Shown: positions 24,127 to 32,291 of the stretch, in pieces
How positions within the stretch are numbered: the stretch's first letter is position 1
Layout of the letters: the number at the start of each line of letters is the position of its first letter
Origin: Saprospiraceae bacterium
GTDB lineage: Bacteria > Bacteroidota > Bacteroidia > Chitinophagales > Saprospiraceae
Direction of reading: 5' to 3'
DNA length: 38,143 bases
Assembly (NCBI GenBank): GCA_015490715.1
Contig: WFXH01000008.1
Location: forward strand, 1 to 38,143
Translations under genes and position numbers: made by a program
Notes under the pieces: model-generated
The model's database searches: none
What the model saw: the letters and a program-made list of their open reading frames with translations, nothing else
What the model was told of the DNA's origin: nothing

Positions 24127-26001
24127 ATGAGTGTCGATACGAAGGGTCATCCGCGGGGGTTGTACACCTTGTTTGCAACGGAAATGTGGGAGCGCTTTAG
24201 CTATTACGGCATGCGGGCGCTGCTGGTATTGTATTTGACTGCCAAGCTGGCAAAAGACGGCTTTGGTCTACCGAGAGATGAGGCATTGGCTCTGTATGCG
24301 GTCTTTACGGGTCTGGTGTATTTGACCCCCATTCTCGGTGGGTGGGTTGCCGATAAGCTCTTAGGCAAGCGCAAGACGGTCTACATCGGAGGTCTGGTCA
24401 TGGCGGTCGGTCAATTTTTGCTTGCTACAAGTGCGTTTTTAGCTCATTCGCTCGATGTCGATACGCGTCTGTTTATCTTCAATTTTGGTCTCGGTGTACT
24501 GATCTTAGGCAATGGATTTTTCAAGCCCAACATCTCCACTATTGTCGGTGATTTTTACGACGACAACGATCCGAGGAAGGACTCGGCGTTCAATATATTT
24601 TACATGGGCATCAACCTCGGTGCCATACTCGGTCCCTTCATCGCAGGGGCCCTTGGAGAGCAGGTGCATTGGGGCTATGGATTTACAGCGGCGGGAGTGG
24701 GTATGGTCATCAGTGTGTTGTGGCTGAAGATGCAGGAGCACAACTTAGAGCGCTACGGACTGCCCCCCAATTCGCCGGAGGATAAGTATCTGCTCGATGC
24801 TCGAGATTGGAGAGATATCTTTGTTTGGGCGTTGAGCCTTGTAGTGGGAGCAGCAGTGGTGATATTGACCTGGAGCAGCTTGCCCGACCGCATCACGGGG
24901 ATGTTGATGACATTGGGCTTTTTGGCTTTGATTCTGGGCATGGCTTACGTCATCATTCGCGGGATCGATGGTGACAGATGGCCAAAGAAGTTCATCCCCT
25001 TTGCAGCTGTGGTTATCCTTTTGTATATTTTGTGGAAGATCGATGCGCTTGCGTACATTCAATTGTTCTTTAGGGTAAACTGGATTGTCGGATTGATTCT
25101 GGGTGCGGGCTTAATTGGTGCGTTGTTGATTTCGTTGATGCTCAATACCAACGAGGAGTGGTCGCGCATGGGGGTGATCATCACGCTGGCGATTTTTAAT
25201 ATCGCCTTTTGGGCGGGATTCGAACAAGCGGGCGGTACGATGAATCTCTTTGCCAAGGAAAAGACAGACCGCACCCTTGAAGCCGTCTGGGCGCCCGATT
25301 TTATACAGAATCTAAACATAAAATGGCTGGGCTATTTGTGCCTGGTCTTTGTACTGATGTGGGTATACGACATAATCATGCGGGTGTTTTCTGATGACGA
25401 GCAGCGCAAGGCATTAGCGCGAAAAATTGGAGGTGTGGGCAAGATAGGGACGATAGTCCTCGGTGTGCTCTTGTTGTGGGCATATCTGTCAACGGGTCCG
25501 GAAATTCCGGCATCGTGGTTTCAAAACATCAACCCCTTTGCTATTTTGGTCTTTGCGCCCCTGTTTTCGATCATGTGGCTCAAGCTGGATCGAATGGGCC
25601 TCAACCCGCGTACTTCGATCAAGTTTGTCCTCGGCCTGGCCCTGGGCGGGGTGGCCTTTTGGGTGATGAGCATTGCCGATCACAAGGCAGAGACTGGTCT
25701 GGTATCGCCCATGTGGTTGGTCTCGGTATACGTCATTCTCACTTTAGGTGAGCTCATGCTCTCACCTATTGGGCTATCGATGATTACCAAGCTCGCGCCT
25801 ACGCGTTTGGTATCCGTGGTAATGGGGCTTTGGATGGCGAGCTTTGCGGCGGGCAATTACATCGCCGGCATCCTCGAAAGCCTGCTCCACCACTATGGTT
25901 TTGAACTCTATCCCTTCATCATGTGGGTGATGTTCGGATGTGCTGCCGTATTGCTTTTATTTTCCCCTCTGATCAACATTGCAATGCGGGGCATACACTG
26001 A
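24127..26001 (+). CDS. POT/PTR2-family proton-coupled peptide transporter, copy 1
   Basis: A 624-aa inner-membrane transporter of the POT family, which imports di- and tripeptides with protons. The proton-coupling motif ExxERFxYYG is EMWERFSYYG (19-28). The second family motif is FYMGINLGAILGPFIAG, and GNGFFKPNISTIVGDFY lies between them. Roughly fourteen membrane segments can be traced, with extra helices in the middle third (ALSLVVGAAVVILTW and the runs after it), as in bacterial POT proteins. WAGFEQAGGTMNLFA and LMLSPIGLSMITKLAP are later family blocks. It is the first of three tandem paralogs; 78 nt separate it from the next. Confidence 0.93.
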   Translation: MSVDTKGHPRGLYTLFATEMWERFSYYGMRALLVLYLTAKLAKDGFGLPRDEALALYAVFTGLVYLTPILGGWVADKLLGKRKTVYIGGLVMAVGQFLLATSAFLAHSLDVDTRLFIFNFGLGVLILGNGFFKPNISTIVGDFYDDNDPRKDSAFNIFYMGINLGAILGPFIAGALGEQVHWGYGFTAAGVGMVISVLWLKMQEHNLERYGLPPNSPEDKYLLDARDWRDIFVWALSLVVGAAVVILTWSSLPDRITGMLMTLGFLALILGMAYVIIRGIDGDRWPKKFIPFAAVVILLYILWKIDALAYIQLFFRVNWIVGLILGAGLIGALLISLMLNTNEEWSRMGVIITLAIFNIAFWAGFEQAGGTMNLFAKEKTDRTLEAVWAPDFIQNLNIKWLGYLCLVFVLMWVYDIIMRVFSDDEQRKALARKIGGVGKIGTIVLGVLLLWAYLSTGPEIPASWFQNINPFAILVFAPLFSIMWLKLDRMGLNPRTSIKFVLGLALGGVAFWVMSIADHKAETGLVSPMWLVSVYVILTLGELMLSPIGLSMITKLAPTRLVSVVMGLWMASFAAGNYIAGILESLLHHYGFELYPFIMWVMFGCAAVLLLFSPLINIAMRGIH

Positions 26002-26079
26002 TTTAGGTCATCGGATGGGATATAAGAGTTCATTTCGATAGGAGCTCCAGTTGCATGGAGTGTGGTAAATTGTGTTGTG

Positions 26080-27564
26080 ATGATGGGAGTTTTTAGTAAG
26101 CTGAGAACGTTTAAGTCGGGATTTTGGGTGGCGAGTGCGATGGAGCTGTTGGAGCGATGGGCTTGGTACGGCATGTTTGCCGTCTTGGCCCTGTACTTGA
26201 CGGGTTCCACCGACGAAGGGGCGCTGGGCCTGAGCCACACCGAAAAGGGCCAGATTATGGGCATAGTGACGGCCATACTGTACTTATTGCCCATATTTAC
26301 AGGGGTGATTGCCGATATGATCGGCTTTAAGCTGAGCTTGATCATCGCCTACCTTATCTTAGCTTCGGGCTACTATTTTATGGGAGAAGTCGAGGGATAT
26401 TGGCCGGTGTTTTTCGTGTTCTTATGGGTGGCCTTAGGGGCGGCGATGTTTAAGCCCGTGGCTTCTGCGATTGTGACCAAGACGACTGATGAGAGCAATT
26501 CCACCCTTGGCTTTGGCATCTTTTACATGATGGTCAATATCGGCGGATTTATTGGGCCGGCCTTTTCCTCCACCTTGCGCACCAAATACGGTTGGAAGAT
26601 CATCTTCATCCAGGCGGCTGTAGTGATCCTGATCAATCTCGTCATTTTACTGCTGTTTTATCGGGAGAGCGATCGGATGCAGCGCCAGAAGGAGCGCTTT
26701 GGAGCTGCTGTGATGCGTGCGTTAAAAAACATCGGTGCTGCCCTCATGGATAAAAAGCTCACCGTGCTGCTCGTCATCATGGTGGGATTTTGGACGATGT
26801 TTAACCAACTGTTTTATACTCTTCCGACTTTTATCGAAGATTGGGTCGACACCGCCAGGTTAAAAGCGCAGATTGCGGGATTTTCTACTTGGATAGCGGA
26901 ATTCATGAGTGGAGGAGGGGACAGGGTCAATCCCGAGATGATGATCAATATCGATGCGGGAGCTATTGTGTTGTTTCAGATCATCGTCTCTGCATTTGTC
27001 CAGCGCATGCGCCATGTGTCGGCCATGATTCGGGGTTTTTTGGTGTCCATCATCGGCATAGGCTTGAGCTTCTACTTCAAAGATGGCCTATATGTCATTG
27101 TCGGTATTGTGATTTTCGCCATTGGTGAGATGATGACCAATCCGACCTTTTCGTCGTTTATCGCGTTGATTTCGCCTAAGGGCAAGGAGGCGCTGTACAT
27201 GGGCACGTATTTTATTCCAGTCTTTCTCGGCAATTTTTTCACGGGTTTTATTTCGGGCAATCTCTACGAGGCGTGGTCGGACAAACTCACGCTTCTCCAA
27301 CGCGAAATGGCCAAGCGCAGCATCGACATGCCCGAGGTCGGCACGCAATTTTCCAAAAACGAGTATTACGAGTTAGCCGCGCAAAAGTTGCAGATGACGC
27401 AGCAGGAGATGACCGATATGCTCTGGCAGACGTATCATCCCAATAAGATTTGGTATGTCATCGTGGGGATAGGAGTCTTCACGCTCCTGGCACTCTATGT
27501 ATACGACTTGTTGGTGATACGCCCCAATGAGCGCAGAGAAGAGGCAGCAAAAGCGGAGCTATGA
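26080..27564 (+). CDS. POT-like major facilitator transporter, divergent copy 2
   Basis: A 494-aa transporter related to the POT family but clearly divergent. The first-helix motif is ELLERWAWYG (22-31) rather than ExxERFxYYG, keeping both Glu and Arg. The second motif is FYMMVNIGGFIGPAFSS. It is about 100-130 aa shorter than its neighbours, consistent with fewer inserted helices. A long polar loop (about STWIAEFMSGGGDRVNPEM) and a C-terminal insertion (MAKRSIDMPEVGTQFSKNEY) are extra. The substrate may differ from simple peptides. Starts at 26080 or 26083 are both possible; a GTG at 26062 is less likely. Its stop overlaps the ATG of copy 3. Confidence 0.85.
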   Translation: MMGVFSKLRTFKSGFWVASAMELLERWAWYGMFAVLALYLTGSTDEGALGLSHTEKGQIMGIVTAILYLLPIFTGVIADMIGFKLSLIIAYLILASGYYFMGEVEGYWPVFFVFLWVALGAAMFKPVASAIVTKTTDESNSTLGFGIFYMMVNIGGFIGPAFSSTLRTKYGWKIIFIQAAVVILINLVILLLFYRESDRMQRQKERFGAAVMRALKNIGAALMDKKLTVLLVIMVGFWTMFNQLFYTLPTFIEDWVDTARLKAQIAGFSTWIAEFMSGGGDRVNPEMMINIDAGAIVLFQIIVSAFVQRMRHVSAMIRGFLVSIIGIGLSFYFKDGLYVIVGIVIFAIGEMMTNPTFSSFIALISPKGKEALYMGTYFIPVFLGNFFTGFISGNLYEAWSDKLTLLQREMAKRSIDMPEVGTQFSKNEYYELAAQKLQMTQQEMTDMLWQTYHPNKIWYVIVGIGVFTLLALYVYDLLVIRPNERREEAAKAEL

Positions 27565-29360
27565 CGATGAGAGAAATGCACTTTCGGCACACGGTGATGG
27601 GACATCCCGCGGGCTTGTTTGTCCTGTTTTTTACCGAGATGTGGGAGCGTTTCAGCTATTACGGCATGCGGATTTTGCTGATGTTGTTTTTGGTGGCCAA
27701 GGTGTCGGAAGGGGGATGGGAATGGTCGCGCAAGGAAGCCGCCTTGCTCTTCAGCTGGTACGTCATGCTGGTATATATCACGCCGCTCATCGGCGGTTGG
27801 CTGGCCGACAACGTACTTGGTTATGTGCGCGCGGTCATCATCGGATCGGTGGTGATGACCCTTGGGCACTTGTCCCTTGCCCTTGCGGATTTGCCCTTGG
27901 AGGCGGATTTGCGCTTTTTCTTCTACATCGGGCTGTTGCTTTTGGTGATCGGAACGGGCTTTTTTAAGCCCAATATGACATCGATCATCAGTCAGATGTA
28001 TCCGCAAGATAGCCCGAAGAAGGATGGAGCGTACACGATCTTTTATATGGGAGTCAATGCGGGTGCCTTTATCGGCACCTTGCTCGTGGGTTGGTTGGGC
28101 GAACGCATCAGCTGGAGTTACGGCTTTGGTTTGGCCGGGGTGTTTATGCTCTTTGGACTTTTGCAATTTTACTTTGGACGCCACATCTTTGGGGAGCGCG
28201 CTAACATGCCCGCGAAGAAGTACGAAAGGCAGCAAAGTCCCTCGGAACCAGCGGAGCAAGCGCGCGGAGTGCCCTTTACTCCACTCGACAAGGCCATGGC
28301 CCTTATCGGTGCGGTTGCAGCTGTCCTCTGGGTGGTCGATGGTCTGTATTATGCCATTACGCGAGGGAGCTATTTGCTTCCCGAGGTGCTGTTTCGCCTA
28401 AAATGGGACATGGTAGGCATAGATTGGGATGTGGGCATGTCGACTCTGGCGCTGACGCTATCGATTGTCCTCTTTGTGTTGTTGGGATTGCGCCGCATCG
28501 GACGCTACGAGCCTATTGAGCGCGATCGGCTCATCGTCGTGTTCATTTTTGCCACGACGGTAGTGTTTTTCTGGATGAGTTTTGAGCAGGCGGGCACTTC
28601 GATGACCATATTTGCCAAGGACTACACCAATCGCGTGTTGACCGGTGGCTGGAAGCTCACATTCCAGGTCGTCGATACGCTTTTGAGCCTTGCACCCTTA
28701 CTCATTTTGACCTGGGTCATCTACTTGCTGTTTAAGGCAATTGGCAAAGTCTATCCCTTGACCATTGCCTTTACGGTGTTGAGCTTTGCTATCGTATGGG
28801 TCCTGGCAATCTACCGACTGAAGTACGAATACGGTAGTGCGCAAAGCCAGGTGGCAGCGTCGTGGTTTCAGATACTCAATCCCTTTTTTATCATCACATT
28901 GGCGCCGCTGTTTTCGAAGCTCTGGGAGCGCGTGCACGTACCGGGGCCGTTGAAGTTTTCGATGGGCTTGAGCTTGCTCGCTATGGGCTTTGCTGCTTTA
29001 GCCTTTGGAGCACGCGATATTCCCGCTGGTGCACAGACGGCATCTGTGAGCATGATATGGCTGATACTTGCGTATTTATTGCACACCTTAGGGGAGCTGT
29101 CCCTTTCGCCGGTGGGTTTGTCGTATGTCAGCAAGCTGACGCCGCCGCGCATGATTGCCTTTGTGTTTGGCATTTGGTACATCTTCATCTCGATCGCCAA
29201 CAAGTTGGCTGGTGTGACGGCTTCCTACGTTGACGACATTTCCCAAAATGTGGGCATGTCGGGATTTTTCCTCATCTTCACCCTCGTGCCCTTAGCCGTA
29301 GCAGCGCTGATAGCCCTGTTTTCGAAGCGCATCGTGCGCATGATGCACGGCATCGAGTGA
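27561..29360 (+). CDS. POT/PTR2-family proton-coupled peptide transporter, copy 3
   Basis: A 599-aa POT transporter. It has EMWERFSYYG (26-35), FFKPNMTSIISQMYP, FYMGVNAGAFIGTLLVGW, FWMSFEQAGTSMTIFAKDY and LSLSPVGLSYVSKLTPPRM. It is most like copy 1 in motifs and length. The central hydrophilic linker (ERANMPAKKYERQQSPSEPA) is cytoplasmic by position. The ATG overlaps the stop of copy 2 (ATGA), so the two are co-translated. Three adjacent peptide transporters suggest the cell lives largely on oligopeptides, which is an inference. The gene ends 29 nt before the next lipoprotein gene. Confidence 0.93.
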   Translation: MTMREMHFRHTVMGHPAGLFVLFFTEMWERFSYYGMRILLMLFLVAKVSEGGWEWSRKEAALLFSWYVMLVYITPLIGGWLADNVLGYVRAVIIGSVVMTLGHLSLALADLPLEADLRFFFYIGLLLLVIGTGFFKPNMTSIISQMYPQDSPKKDGAYTIFYMGVNAGAFIGTLLVGWLGERISWSYGFGLAGVFMLFGLLQFYFGRHIFGERANMPAKKYERQQSPSEPAEQARGVPFTPLDKAMALIGAVAAVLWVVDGLYYAITRGSYLLPEVLFRLKWDMVGIDWDVGMSTLALTLSIVLFVLLGLRRIGRYEPIERDRLIVVFIFATTVVFFWMSFEQAGTSMTIFAKDYTNRVLTGGWKLTFQVVDTLLSLAPLLILTWVIYLLFKAIGKVYPLTIAFTVLSFAIVWVLAIYRLKYEYGSAQSQVAASWFQILNPFFIITLAPLFSKLWERVHVPGPLKFSMGLSLLAMGFAALAFGARDIPAGAQTASVSMIWLILAYLLHTLGELSLSPVGLSYVSKLTPPRMIAFVFGIWYIFISIANKLAGVTASYVDDISQNVGMSGFFLIFTLVPLAVAALIALFSKRIVRMMHGIE

Positions 29361-29389
29361 GCACAGTACTCTAAATCAATTTGGCGTAG

Positions 29390-30169
29390 ATGAAGAGAAT
29401 AGAGCTTTGGCTATTGGTTGGGGTAGGAGGGATTCTGACCACGGGTTGTTATCAAAATGTCAAGGGTTGTCTGGATCCGAGGGCTAAGAATCTCGATGTG
29501 CGCGCCGACGTGTCGTGCTGTTGCGTGTATCCGTCGCTTCTATGGTCTTTAGAAGCCGACTGCAATGGGACAGCCATCGCCTGGGACGATACTTGTGCCG
29601 TGGCGACCGAGCAATGGAAGGTTTTGTCGTATGAAATGGTAATCTCTGAAGTCGTCGTCTACATCGATGACAAAGCCATACGCACCGATTCGACCGTTAC
29701 ACTACGCCTTGAGGGCGATAAAATGGTGCGTGTTCGCGACGACATTCGGGTGCTTCGCGGGGGAGGCCCCACTGCAGCAATTCCAAAATTTGTTGCAGAA
29801 GGGTCATTGCAGCAAGTGGAATGTACTATAGGAATTCCCCACAACGGTATCCGACCCAGCTCCTTTCCTGAGGGGCACCCCATGCGTGAGGAAACCGAGC
29901 TCTGGGATACGCTGAAGGGATACCGCATATTGTATTTGCAAGCGTTGGAACTCAATAGCGGCGATACTACAAGGATAGAGCTCTTCCAACGCGATGTCGA
30001 CACGGTGCGATGGCGATCGTCTACCTCTGTGGTTGGGGTACGCGGTAAAGACCTTCACCTGAGCTTAGTAGCCGAATTTGCTGAGTTTTTGAGTGCACAT
30101 CGACAACACCAGTGGACGGAGGAAGAGAGCCTGCGCCAGTGGAAAAGCCACCTTCGCCTAAAACAATAG
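29390..30169 (+). CDS. Lipoprotein, divergent MbnP-like
   Basis: A 259-aa lipoprotein with signal MKRIELWLLVGVGGILTTGC (Cys20). After the lipobox comes KGCLDPRAKNLDVRADVSCC, which resembles the CxDPxAxNxDxxAxxDxxC module common in Bacteroidota secreted proteins and at the start of many MbnP-like proteins. The core VISEVVVYIDD, then QQVECTIGIPHNG, EGHPMREETELWDTLKGYRI and LYLQALEL follows the MbnP pattern (GVP...hPL...W...GYxxxKxEG). MbnP proteins bind copper in methanobactin and related loci, normally next to a di-heme MbnH peroxidase. No MbnH is here and the tryptophan/histidine set is not obviously kept, so function is uncertain. It may share a transcript with nhaA. Confidence 0.5.
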   Translation: MKRIELWLLVGVGGILTTGCYQNVKGCLDPRAKNLDVRADVSCCCVYPSLLWSLEADCNGTAIAWDDTCAVATEQWKVLSYEMVISEVVVYIDDKAIRTDSTVTLRLEGDKMVRVRDDIRVLRGGGPTAAIPKFVAEGSLQQVECTIGIPHNGIRPSSFPEGHPMREETELWDTLKGYRILYLQALELNSGDTTRIELFQRDVDTVRWRSSTSVVGVRGKDLHLSLVAEFAEFLSAHRQHQWTEEESLRQWKSHLRLKQ

Positions 30170-30216
30170 TACGACCCAAGGGTGTTATTAATGGTAATAA
30201 AATTTGCTACAGGCAT

Positions 30217-31629
30217 ATGGAAAATTCGACGAAGAGTGTGGTCCATCGGCTGTCGGATCCGCTCAAGCTCATAGGGCCCTTTCAGAAATTTGTCGAGCAG
30301 GAGAGTATTGCAGGACTTTTCTTGATCGTCATGGCCATCATTGCCATGATATGGGCCAATTCGCCGTTTTATCCCGAGTATGAAGCCCTTTGGAATACTC
30401 CCTTAGGCGTGCATGTAGGTGATTTTCACTTTGTCAAGCCCTTGCTCTTTTGGATCAATGATGGCTTGATGACGGTGTTTTTCTTCTACATTGGGCTCGA
30501 ATTGAAGCGCGAGTTGATCGTTGGCGATATCAACACGCCGCGCAAGGCGCTCTTTCCCTTCATTGCGGCGCTTGGGGGTGCGGTGGTGCCGATATTTCTG
30601 TATTTGACATTAAACGACAATCCCGAAACGGTCCGGGGGTGGGCAGTGCCGATGGCGACGGATGTGGCCTTTGCCCTTGGGGTGCTCTACATGCTCGGCA
30701 ACCGCGTGCCGGTGAGCCTCAAGGTGTTTTTGACGGCCTTTGCCATCATCGACGACTTGTTTGCCGTGTTGGTCATCGCTGTCTTTTACGGGGGGCATGA
30801 AATCGATGGCCGCCTTCTACTCTATGCCATGGTGCTCATCAGCCTTTTGGGGGTGATCAACAACATGTTTCGGTATTCGACACTTGTGGGATTTGCCATT
30901 GCGGTGGTCGTGTGGTATCTGTTTTATCGGGCGGGCATACATCCTACGGTAGCTGGAGTGATATTGGCCTTTACCATACCCATGCGACGAAAGGTCAATC
31001 TGCGAACGCTATCGATCTACCTCAACGACATCTCGCAGAAAATCCTCAACAAGCTGGACGATAACGAACAACGGCTACTTACCAAGGAAGAGATCAATTG
31101 CATCCAAAATATCGAAAATCTCACCTATGACGTGCGTTCGCCGCTACAGTTCTTAGAATACCGCTTGCATCGCTTCATCAGCTATGGCATCTTGCCTCTC
31201 TTTGCCCTGGCCAATGCCGGCGTACACATCGATTCGATCGCCAATGTCAACATGGCCATGATAGGCGTCATCGTGGTGAGTTTGGTGGTGGGGAAGTTTG
31301 TCGGCATTTTGTCGTTTTCGTGGTTGGGATTGAAGCTCGGCATCACGACCTTGCCTGGACATATGAAATTTCACCACATGGTTGGCGTATCGGCCATCGC
31401 GGGCATTGGATTTACCATGTCGATTTTTATTGCTATCTTAGCTTTTGGGAGTGAGTCCGTTTATCTCAACTCGGCCAAGTTGGGCGTAGTTTTGGGATCG
31501 ACGATTGCAGGCATCATTGGATATACCATTTTGCGTGTATACGGCGACAAAGAGGGCCTACCGCAAGAGGCGGTGGAGGAGTTTGAAGTCGTACAGGTCC
31601 ATGGATGTGCAAAACCTCAAGACAAATGA
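30217..31629 (+). CDS. nhaA: Na+/H+ antiporter NhaA
   Basis: A 470-aa NhaA, which expels Na+ in exchange for protons. Diagnostic segments are FFYIGLELKRELIVG, GWAVPMATDVAFALGVLYML and the ion-binding Asp-Asp in TAFAIIDDLFAVLVIAVFYG, with GVSAIAGIGFTMSIFIA near the C-terminus. It is longer than the E. coli protein (388 aa) mainly through an inserted polar stretch (about IYLNDISQKILNKLDDNEQR to LTYDVRSPL), seen in other long NhaA forms. The start is ATG 30217; an earlier in-frame ATG at 30112 lies within the preceding gene. The stop overlaps the macro-domain gene (ATGA), an unexpected pairing. Confidence 0.95.
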   Translation: MENSTKSVVHRLSDPLKLIGPFQKFVEQESIAGLFLIVMAIIAMIWANSPFYPEYEALWNTPLGVHVGDFHFVKPLLFWINDGLMTVFFFYIGLELKRELIVGDINTPRKALFPFIAALGGAVVPIFLYLTLNDNPETVRGWAVPMATDVAFALGVLYMLGNRVPVSLKVFLTAFAIIDDLFAVLVIAVFYGGHEIDGRLLLYAMVLISLLGVINNMFRYSTLVGFAIAVVVWYLFYRAGIHPTVAGVILAFTIPMRRKVNLRTLSIYLNDISQKILNKLDDNEQRLLTKEEINCIQNIENLTYDVRSPLQFLEYRLHRFISYGILPLFALANAGVHIDSIANVNMAMIGVIVVSLVVGKFVGILSFSWLGLKLGITTLPGHMKFHHMVGVSAIAGIGFTMSIFIAILAFGSESVYLNSAKLGVVLGSTIAGIIGYTILRVYGDKEGLPQEAVEEFEVVQVHGCAKPQDK

Positions 31630-32159
31630 ATACCGTATCTTCCAGGATTCATCTCGTCAAAGGGGATATCACGCGCATGCGGGTTGATGCTGTAGTCAAT
31701 GCGGCCAATGCCCAGCTCAATCCGGGTGGCGGTGTCGATGGGGCTATTCATCGAGCTGCTGGTCCTGAGCTCTTTTGGGAGTTAAAGCGAAAGCACACTG
31801 GCTGCGCACCCGGCAAAGCAGTGATCACCAATGGATATCGACTTCCCGCTAAATACGTCATTCACACGGTCGGCCCCGTATGGAAAGACGGCCGTCATGG
31901 CGAAGACGAAGTACTCGCCTCTGCCTATCGATCTAGTTTAGAGTTGGCGCTCCAACATGACGTAAAAAGCATTGCCTTTCCCAATATCGGCACCGGCGTC
32001 TACAAATTTCCCAAGACGCGAGCTGCCCAAATCGCCATCGAGACGGTCAAAAATTTCCTCAAAGAGACCCAAGCAGATATGGAAGTCTACTTCGTATGCT
32101 TCGACGAAGACAATTACCAGATCTACCACCAGCTGCTCCATCCGTTTAACCCCAATTAG
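31626..32159 (+). CDS. Macro-domain protein (YmdB-like ADP-ribose deacylase)
   Basis: A 177-aa single macro domain. The ADP-ribose-binding motifs are present: LVKGDITRMRVDAVVNAAN, LNPGGGVDGAIHRAAGPEL, YVIHTVGPVW and FPNIGTGVYKFPKTRAA. Members of this class remove acetyl from O-acetyl-ADP-ribose or mono-ADP-ribose from protein side chains. The size and motif order match the bacterial YmdB class. The start at 31626 overlaps the nhaA stop; an ATG at 31605 lies further inside nhaA. No ADP-ribosyltransferase or sirtuin gene is nearby, so the substrate is unclear. Confidence 0.92.
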   Translation: MNTVSSRIHLVKGDITRMRVDAVVNAANAQLNPGGGVDGAIHRAAGPELFWELKRKHTGCAPGKAVITNGYRLPAKYVIHTVGPVWKDGRHGEDEVLASAYRSSLELALQHDVKSIAFPNIGTGVYKFPKTRAAQIAIETVKNFLKETQADMEVYFVCFDEDNYQIYHQLLHPFNPN

Positions 32160-32291
32160 CGACCGCTTTGGTTGGCCAGCTGTGTGTTCCATGAGAAACT
32201 CTGAGGAGAAGCTATGTGAAAAGATGTGCGAGCACCGTTTTATACAAAAACATCGGATCTTCTAATTTCGCATTGGAAATCGGTTGGTCCA

